The notes beneath the pieces were generated by a model. That model saw only the letters and a program-made list of their open reading frames with translations, did not search any database and was not told the DNA's origin. Position numbers and translations under genes: made by a program. A stretch of DNA of 64,000 nt from Symbiodinium natans (taxonomy: Eukaryota; Sar; Dinophyceae; Suessiales; Symbiodiniaceae): NCBI GenBank assembly GCA_905221605.1, contig CAJNDS010002651.1, positions 146,501 through 210,500 of the forward strand. Reading direction: 5' to 3'. Below are positions 57,895 to 64,000 of the stretch, one piece after another; position 1 is the stretch's first letter, and every line of letters starts with the position of its first letter.

Positions 57895-60800
57895 TTACAC
57901 CTTGGTTGACTTGTGAAACATTGACGCTTCCACAACCAAGAAGCCCATGCTTTTCATGTGCTTCTCAAGAGTTCCATGCGACACACTCTTCGTAAGTATG
58001 TCCGAGCAGTTGTCGTCTGTATGGATCTTTACGATCTGTAAATGCTTGCATCGAACGCGTTCTTGAAGCCAAAGATAACGAGTCATGACATGTCGCTGCT
58101 TGCCTAAACCTCTGCGCGAAGCAAAAGCTCGAGCGGCATTTGAATCGCTTTGAATGACCACGTCCATCTCGAGCCCCAGATCAGCGAAATAGGAGCGCAA
58201 GCCTAAACCATGCGCAGCCCCATGGACGAGCGCATAGTATTCAGCCTCTGAAACATTCAATCCCACCGATGTCTGGAGATTAGATGTGGACTTGATGGTG
58301 TGAGCACCGATACGAACCACCATGCCCGTAGTTGACTTGCGAGTTACTCTATCTGCAGCGTGGTCTGAATCCACCATACAAGTGATAGTAGGGCAGAAAG
58401 CTTGCTGCCAGAATCTGACTGCAACAGTGGGGCGATGCAACAAGAATCGCCCTAAGCGCTTCAAAGCTTGCAGGTGTGCACGAGTGGGCGCTGCCATGCC
58501 TTGAGCGAGGGCTTTCACGGACTCACCCAGATCAGCACGATCCTGGCTCAGGAAACTGGCTCTCATGACACACGACCGGTACAGTGACGTCTCACTTGCA
58601 GACAGCTTGGGGCCATGCTGAAACTGTGCAGCTTCAGCATCCGAGGGCTTGACAGACGGTGTAGTTACACTTTTCGTGTTGCTCTTGTCTAACCCTAGCG
58701 AAGACACGATGAGCTCAACATGACGCTTGTCCGGCTCGATCTGGACATAGCGCCTGCCATTGAGTTCTCCCAAGCTCACGACCCTGTTCAAGATTGTAGC
58801 ATGCCGCGTGCAACCTTCGCCGAAGCCAAGCCTGTGGCTCTCACGCACTGAGTAGCGGGACTTCAAAGCTACAGCCATACGATCGACTGCACTAACCGTT
58901 CCCAGAACATAAAAGTCGTCGCCGTGAACTGCTCCACGACTCGACAGTGCCTGATTCCAGAACAGTGCAGGATTAGCAACTCCAATCTTGTAGCCCTCTT
59001 CTTGAAGCAAGTCTTGCCAGTCCTCCATCCAGTTGTGCGAAGCATCCCGGAAACCATACATGCTACGATTCAGTCTGCCTATAAGGTTCTCTTCGCCGGG
59101 ACCTCTGTCTTCATCCGGGATTTCCACGTACAGCTCTCGAGTTGCAGGAGCCATAAAATGGGCCCGACTGATGTCAAACACGCCTAGAACCAAGGACTCG
59201 GAAGAAACGCCATCACTGACCAGAAGCGAAAGGAGTGACTTGACCATTTCCCATGGCGGCATGGCGCTAAACAATTCGTGAGCTAGCAAAGCATGCTTAG
59301 TCTTAGCCTTCAACTCCTTTCCCACAAGACGACTGCGAACATTGTAGTTCGCACGGTCGCCTTTGTTGACATCCACCCATCGTATGGGCAGAGGTCTGAT
59401 GCCTCTGCTCTCTGCTTCCGCTCTTGGGACCTTGTCATAGAGATTGATCGAACGAACCCATGAGATCTCTTCCTGTCTTGCTTTCGTCACCAGATCTGGG
59501 GGCAACTCCTCGCCACTGATGTTGTCAAAGAACTTGCTGTAATCTTCCTGGAGAGCCTCATTGTCAGCCTCAAAGGTAGGCTGCGAGGGAACCGGACCCC
59601 CGTACTTGAAATCCAAGTCGCTGAGGTGTCCATCCTGCCGCATTTGCTCCCGCAGACCTGTGAGCACTGTACACACCATCTTGGGATGGCCGGACATGCT
59701 GAGGCCCACAAGGCCTTCAGCAAACTCCAGCTGTCTTTGCCACGGCACCTCAAGTGAGTCACAGCAAGCTCGCTTCAAAGCCTCGGCTAAGCAACGGGAG
59801 TTCGTGACGAACTTGGTCTTGGATCTGGAGATGCCGCAAAAACGATTCTTCTTTGTGAGGCTGCCAAACTGAGAGGCTCCAGGCTTGCATGAGCGATTCC
59901 AGTAGCACGTCGGCCCTTCCACTGTGTACACGCCTGGCAGACTTTGCAACGCCAACATGTCTTGATCCTGCCAGCTTGTTGCGCCAGCCGGATGCTCGTG
60001 CAAGAAGGACCTCTGCTCTTCATGCTGCTTCCGGTAAAGCTTCACACAAGCCCTGAACTGCTTCTGCGCCTTATCTGTCCTCAATGCAGCCTGCTCTTGC
60101 CCTACTGCGTTCTGTCGCACGCCAAGTAGCCGAGACAGATCATGCCTAGAACTGCCTGTGAGCAGCGCAGGGCACTCATCCGAGATCAACTGCTGCAGCT
60201 CTGCTGCATCCTCATCCTTGTCCAAGCACCACTGTTTGCCCGCGTTGGGTCCTCCAACACGCGGCCCTGTGAGGTCTAGCACAAAGCCTGGTCTCAACCC
60301 AAAATGCGGAGCTGCTCGAGAAAGGCCATCGCGAGAGAAAACCTCGCGAACCCGGCAACCAGCAATCCCAACTTGGAGAGCCGCGATCTGCAGGACCTCT
60401 TTCGAACTCAAAGAAATACCTTCATGCTCATACACTTTGCGTACTTGCTCCGAAGCTGCAGCGATGAGCTGGTTCTTCTGCTCGCCCAGCTCAACTGCAG
60501 AACCCATGGCCTCATAAGCAACCACCGAGTCGATGTCTACAGCTTCTTCTTTCAAAAACTCTTCCACCGAAACTGGGCCCGACTCGGCTGGAGTTGGCCC
60601 AGAAGTCTCAGTTGCCATCTCAGCTGCAGTTGGTTCTGTTCGGACTTCCGAAGGCAATGCTTCCGAAGCTCTGGCCTGGAGAACCTCGGCAGGCAGCTCG
60701 GCCTGACGCTTGCGATACCTGCCATGCCCCTCCTGCTCCCACTGCGAAGCAGGCACAGGACGTTTGCTTGGAGACTCAATGACCTCCTCACTTGCAGCAG

Positions 60801-62406
60801 ACTCTCGTTTCCTGCTCCCAGCGTCCTTTGTCGAGCTATCGAGCTGCTGCTCTTCTGAAGTGGCTGCTGCTGCTTGCTGCTGCGGCATCTGCGGCTGCTG
60901 CTTTGCTTCTGCCTCCTGGACTCTGTTGTGGTACGCTTTGACGCGAACACTTTCATCACGCTCCATAAGCCTAAACACTCGCTCTCGGCATTCACTGTTG
61001 TGCGCCACGTCGCTTTGCCCAGTCCTCATCACGTTGTCACAGGATTTGCATCCTCGAGTGTAGCCATACTTCTCTGGCTTCACATCCTCGCGCATCACGT
61101 AAAATGAACGCGGTGCTGGGCTCCCAGCCGGAAGGTGTGGAAAGCGAGGAACTGAAACACCTTCTGCATCGGCGACCGCCCGCGCCTCTCGCAGACGTGG
61201 CTGCAGATCCCAAGGCAGCCCACGAAGCTCCTCAAGACCCTCAGTGCTCCAGCGTTCTGAAGCTGCCAGTCTGCTGACACCTGTGCCAAACTTCACGCCT
61301 TCCGAGGTGAGACCCATGACCGCGCCAGTCCGTGCATGATGCCCAACATACCTAACAGGTATCATCCTCGCCTGCCAGTCTCTCTTTGGACCGCTGCTTC
61401 TGTCGTAAGCCGCCTTCATCATGACTTTCTCGCCAAACTCCAAACAAGGACGGCGCCGCTTTCGACCTGTCTCTCGCTCCCACGGCGTCTTGCCATCTGC
61501 ACCCCTGCGATGGAATGCAATACAATCACCCGCAAAGGTGGGGATCCACATCAAAAGAGGATCGTCGTCTGCTAAAGCCCGCCCAAGGCGACCTTCCAGA
61601 CTCATCCTCACTGCTCGCATCTGACGCTTCAGCTCTCGAACGCCAGACTCTATTTCACCATTCTTCTGATGATCACCCACAGGACACTCACGCGAAATAG
61701 CTTCTACATCAGCCACCTTCCTTGCAGACTCCTCTTTCAGAGCCTTCATGGCTGGCTCCCCATCAGAAAAATTGACGAAGCGCTTAACTCCTGTCATCTT
61801 GATGAAGTTGGACATGAACTTGCAACCCAGCTCTGAGATGCCCTTTCGAGGCAATGCTGTGGCTGCAATCCTCTTCGAACGACTGAACTTCAGGGCCAGC
61901 ATGGGAACGCTGTCCTCATCTGTAGACATGAAGAAGAAGTCAGAAAAGATGCGTGGGCCTTCTGAGCTTTCGACGGCCTCCTTCTTCAATGCCCTCCTAT
62001 GTTGGGTTCCAAGCCCGCGGCTCTTCACACACACTTCGCACCACGGGCGATACACAGCGTGATTCTCCAAGAAATGATTCTCTCTTTGCTCGGGCGTTGG
62101 TTCTGCTGCAGCTCTGCTTTTGCGAAACTCCTCTGACTCCTCTTGCGGCTCGCTGTCCGCAGCCTCTCTTGCTGCGCCTGGCTCCTCTTCCTCGTCTGGC
62201 CACCCTCGGACCTCCTTCCTCTCAGGCGCTGCAGCAGCTGTGGCCTGCTCTCCTCCAAGAGCAAAAACTGTGCGTCCGAACCACTGTGCTTTGAGACGCT
62301 TGTTGGCGGTTCTTCGTACTGTCCAATCGTCCTCAACAGTTTCAACTGAACCGTCTTCAAAGATCGCTTCTGTCGTTCTGGACCCCAAAATGAGATCCTT
62401 GTCCAC
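57895..62406 (-). CDS. Copia pol: integrase, reverse transcriptase, RNase H
   Basis: 1503 codons from 62406, a GTG, so the true start of the translated chain is upstream in the overlap with gag. Integrase: zinc site His111, His116, Cys123, Cys126; catalytic Asp156 (FSDFFF), Asp215 (FSDGEP) and Glu251 or 253 (NGEIESG). Reverse transcriptase at roughly 1010-1260: LGVFDISRAHF and the active-site HGDDF (a variant of YVDD). RNase H near the C-terminus: MVDSDHAADRVTRKSTTG, VSEAEYYALV, IQSDSNAARAF and DILTKSV. All catalytic motifs are present and no stop interrupts, so it looks competent. A Gln/Glu-rich linker lies between integrase and reverse transcriptase. Confidence 0.92.
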   Translation of the reverse strand: MDKDLILGSRTTEAIFEDGSVETVEDDWTVRRTANKRLKAQWFGRTVFALGGEQATAAAAPERKEVRGWPDEEEEPGAAREAADSEPQEESEEFRKSRAAAEPTPEQRENHFLENHAVYRPWCEVCVKSRGLGTQHRRALKKEAVESSEGPRIFSDFFFMSTDEDSVPMLALKFSRSKRIAATALPRKGISELGCKFMSNFIKMTGVKRFVNFSDGEPAMKALKEESARKVADVEAISRECPVGDHQKNGEIESGVRELKRQMRAVRMSLEGRLGRALADDDPLLMWIPTFAGDCIAFHRRGADGKTPWERETGRKRRRPCLEFGEKVMMKAAYDRSSGPKRDWQARMIPVRYVGHHARTGAVMGLTSEGVKFGTGVSRLAASERWSTEGLEELRGLPWDLQPRLREARAVADAEGVSVPRFPHLPAGSPAPRSFYVMREDVKPEKYGYTRGCKSCDNVMRTGQSDVAHNSECRERVFRLMERDESVRVKAYHNRVQEAEAKQQPQMPQQQAAAATSEEQQLDSSTKDAGSRKRESAASEEVIESPSKRPVPASQWEQEGHGRYRKRQAELPAEVLQARASEALPSEVRTEPTAAEMATETSGPTPAESGPVSVEEFLKEEAVDIDSVVAYEAMGSAVELGEQKNQLIAAASEQVRKVYEHEGISLSSKEVLQIAALQVGIAGCRVREVFSRDGLSRAAPHFGLRPGFVLDLTGPRVGGPNAGKQWCLDKDEDAAELQQLISDECPALLTGSSRHDLSRLLGVRQNAVGQEQAALRTDKAQKQFRACVKLYRKQHEEQRSFLHEHPAGATSWQDQDMLALQSLPGVYTVEGPTCYWNRSCKPGASQFGSLTKKNRFCGISRSKTKFVTNSRCLAEALKRACCDSLEVPWQRQLEFAEGLVGLSMSGHPKMVCTVLTGLREQMRQDGHLSDLDFKYGGPVPSQPTFEADNEALQEDYSKFFDNISGEELPPDLVTKARQEEISWVRSINLYDKVPRAEAESRGIRPLPIRWVDVNKGDRANYNVRSRLVGKELKAKTKHALLAHELFSAMPPWEMVKSLLSLLVSDGVSSESLVLGVFDISRAHFMAPATRELYVEIPDEDRGPGEENLIGRLNRSMYGFRDASHNWMEDWQDLLQEEGYKIGVANPALFWNQALSSRGAVHGDDFYVLGTVSAVDRMAVALKSRYSVRESHRLGFGEGCTRHATILNRVVSLGELNGRRYVQIEPDKRHVELIVSSLGLDKSNTKSVTTPSVKPSDAEAAQFQHGPKLSASETSLYRSCVMRASFLSQDRADLGESVKALAQGMAAPTRAHLQALKRLGRFLLHRPTVAVRFWQQAFCPTITCMVDSDHAADRVTRKSTTGMVVRIGAHTIKSTSNLQTSVGLNVSEAEYYALVHGAAHGLGLRSYFADLGLEMDVVIQSDSNAARAFASRRGLGKQRHVMTRYLWLQERVRCKHLQIVKIHTDDNCSDILTKSVSHGTLEKHMKSMGFLVVEASMFHKSTKV

Positions 62407-62543
62407 CGGGATGTTGTTTGCTTGGTGCGGCGAGAAAAGGCAACGCCGCAGTGAAACATGGTATCGAACTAGCTTGTTGCCACCTTCTACCTTCCAATGG
62501 TCTTCATCAGAAGGCTCCTGTGCACTCTGTTCTCCGTTCGGCC

Positions 62544-64000
62544 TTACAGCTCCTTCGCCTGCCGGGCGTTTCCCGACCGACGACCGTCCACCGCCGAGGC
62601 CCTGGACGAGGAAGGCACTTCCTGCAAAGGACTTAGCTGCTCAGGCACACCATCTTGCTTCAGGTACATGTTGTACAAGTTGCCCTCGCGGTAGAGCGGG
62701 AGTTCATCGCATTCACCATGGATCTCCTTCAAACGATAGTACTCTTTGCGAAGTCCAATTGCCAGCGCGCTGTTCTTGGGAATGAGAGAGCCACCCTCGG
62801 CCCACAACACACAGTCATGGCTGCTGCTGAACTCGGCAGCGGAACCGAGTGGCTTGTGAACCTTCGTGGCATAGGCTGCAAAACTTCTCCGCTTGCCGTT
62901 GGCGTCGACGGCCGGGACTCTAAAGCGACCGTAGTTGGGGATCTCTTCGCCGGATGCAACGATGAACTCTCCACGAGCCTCCAAAGGCCCTTCGATGAGC
63001 TCATCCGGGATGGCAGTGGTAGCCGCGCCTGAGTCGTAGTTGAGCTTCAACCACTCTGAGCCTTTCCAATGGACCTTGTAAGACTCCATGCTGCTGCAGC
63101 TTACCTTCGTCGCGCTCTCTGCAAGGGACTCGAGGTGGTTCAAGTCCAAGCTGCCAATGCCACCCGGATGCGAGTCGGCCTTGGCAGGGGGTTCGGACGC
63201 CGGCTGTTCACTCCACGATGAGGACCACCAGCCATCCCATCCTTCCTGCTCCCATCCTTCCTGCTCCTCCCACTCCACTGCGCTGAAGCCTCCTTTCTTC
63301 CCCTTGCCTTTGCCTTTCTTTCCTTTTCCTTTTGCTTTGTCCTTGCCTCCTTTGCCGCTTCCTTTCTCATAGCCCTTTCCTGCCCCTGCTCCTTTCCCTT
63401 TGCTGTTGCTGCACTCCCAACTGTAGTGCCCACGGCGGCCACAGGCGAAACACTGGACCTGAGATGCTGAGGACTTGTTCTTGCCTGCGCCCGCTCCTCC
63501 CTGAGCGCGGCAATCAGCTGCTTTGTGGCCGGGCCGACCGCAGTTGTTGCACTTGCCTTTGAACGACCCCTTGCCCTTTTGGACAAGAGCATCAACATCC
63601 ATTGGTGCTGAGGTATCGCCCTTTCTGGATCCCACGGGCTTGTCTGTCATCTTGAGAGAGTGCTTTGTTGACGCGTAGGCCACCAAGCGATCATAGAGAT
63701 CTTCGAAGCTGTCGTACTCGTCCGAATGGAACATTACCTGCTGCTCCAACGCTGTGGGCATAAGCTTGTACATGGCTGCCATGAGGGAGTCGTCTGAAAT
63801 GCGACACGGCCTTCCTCGCTGGTCTGTGAACTCCTCGTATTGGCGCTTCTTGGCCAACCAATCCTCAAGCGCGGAGCCTAAGTTCTCAATCTTCTCACAT
63901 TTGGGAGGATTCTGAACCAAGCCCAGAATCGTGACACGTCTCATCGCTGAGGTTGGGTCGTACTCGTTGTGGAGCCTTCGCCAGGCCTCTAACCCAGCAT
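62544..64000 (-). CDS. Copia gag-protease, 5' partial
   Basis: Open from the window edge (codon starting 63998: AGLEAWRRLHNEYDP) to TAA at 62546-62544. Counting from the Met at 63944: gag core (LMPTALEQQVMFHSDEYDSF), two CCHC zinc knuckles at 132-145 (CNNCGRPGHKAADC) and 165-178 (CFACGRRGHYSWEC), a Gly/Lys-rich stretch, and an aspartic protease site DSG at 304-306 in LNYDSGAATTAIPDE. It binds RNA and assembles particles; the protease cleaves the polyprotein. Pol is in the -1 frame, and its frame is open for at least 70 codons upstream of 62406, overlapping the gag end. Confidence 0.9.
   Translation of the reverse strand, partial: AGLEAWRRLHNEYDPTSAMRRVTILGLVQNPPKCEKIENLGSALEDWLAKKRQYEEFTDQRGRPCRISDDSLMAAMYKLMPTALEQQVMFHSDEYDSFEDLYDRLVAYASTKHSLKMTDKPVGSRKGDTSAPMDVDALVQKGKGSFKGKCNNCGRPGHKAADCRAQGGAGAGKNKSSASQVQCFACGRRGHYSWECSNSKGKGAGAGKGYEKGSGKGGKDKAKGKGKKGKGKGKKGGFSAVEWEEQEGWEQEGWDGWWSSSWSEQPASEPPAKADSHPGGIGSLDLNHLESLAESATKVSCSSMESYKVHWKGSEWLKLNYDSGAATTAIPDELIEGPLEARGEFIVASGEEIPNYGRFRVPAVDANGKRRSFAAYATKVHKPLGSAAEFSSSHDCVLWAEGGSLIPKNSALAIGLRKEYYRLKEIHGECDELPLYREGNLYNMYLKQDGVPEQLSPLQEVPSSSRASAVDGRRSGNARQAKEL

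Larger units (their letters stand above)
57659..64000 (-). mobile_element. Ty1/copia LTR retrotransposon, 5' end outside window
   Basis: Minus-strand order gag, protease, integrase, reverse transcriptase, RNase H is the Ty1/copia order. It ends directly against a CCCTAAA array. A 3' LTR of about 132 bp is inferred (57659-57790). The gag frame is still open at 64000, so the element continues beyond the window. Base composition is even and free of telomeric repeat, unlike everything to its left. Confidence 0.9.

Noticed and set aside
58322-63562. Plus-strand frames opposite copia gag-pol
   Set aside because: Antisense shadows; catalytic motifs are all on the minus strand.

Overview
The window looks like dinoflagellate nuclear DNA. 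Four things point that way. TTTAGGG/CCCTAAA telomere-type repeat is spread through most of 1-57655 in both orientations. The LTRs of a retrotransposon carry a relic matching the 3' end of the dinoflagellate spliced leader (TTTGGCTCAAG, directly followed by ATG). Splice junctions reconstructed by eye use GT, GC and GA donors. The ankyrin genes carry a ubiquitin-like N-terminus of the style I know from Symbiodiniaceae-type genomes. No bacterial operon, rRNA, tRNA or CRISPR was seen.

Layout. 1-57655 is a mosaic of short repeat arrays (about 20-540 bp) that switch orientation every few hundred bases. The unique islands between them (about 50-200 bp) are in many cases micro-exons. Eight minus-strand exons between 20861 and 3153 join in frame into a D-isomer-specific 2-hydroxyacid dehydrogenase. 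Three exons between 52344 and 49964 join into the pore/S6 part of a voltage-gated cation channel. Further islands are orphan exons of genes I cannot name. Many of these exons have CCCTAAA on the left and TTTAGGG on the right, so the intervening introns begin with TTTAGGG and end with CCCTAAA and could fold on themselves. Several introns also show short direct repeats across their two splice sites. Introns bounded by telomeric repeat are, in my view, the main novelty of the window.

Mobile DNA. An 8.84-kb minus-strand LTR element (7978-16815) sits in a CCCTAAA array inside a dehydrogenase intron. It has 287-bp LTRs differing at two positions, a copia-style half-tRNA primer site and a polypurine tract. 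Its single giant ORF carries WW, S1-like and six CCCH zinc-finger domains, and I see no reverse transcriptase. A second, coding-competent Ty1/copia element (57659 to beyond 64000, minus strand) also ends against a CCCTAAA array and has gag, protease, integrase, reverse transcriptase and RNase H. At least seven families of short inverted-repeat (MITE-like) elements are scattered through the introns; one has clean 4-bp target duplications at all three copies. Two paralogue comparisons show telomeric arrays lying inside MITEs that are uninterrupted elsewhere in the window.

Single-exon genes. Two ubiquitin-like/ankyrin-repeat genes (27272-28840 and 43994-44629, minus) are paralogues. A gag-domain fragment (40604-41149, plus) and a Pif1-type helicase remnant (7049-7249, minus) are isolated relics. 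All exon calls were made by reading the sequence by hand; none has been checked against transcripts.
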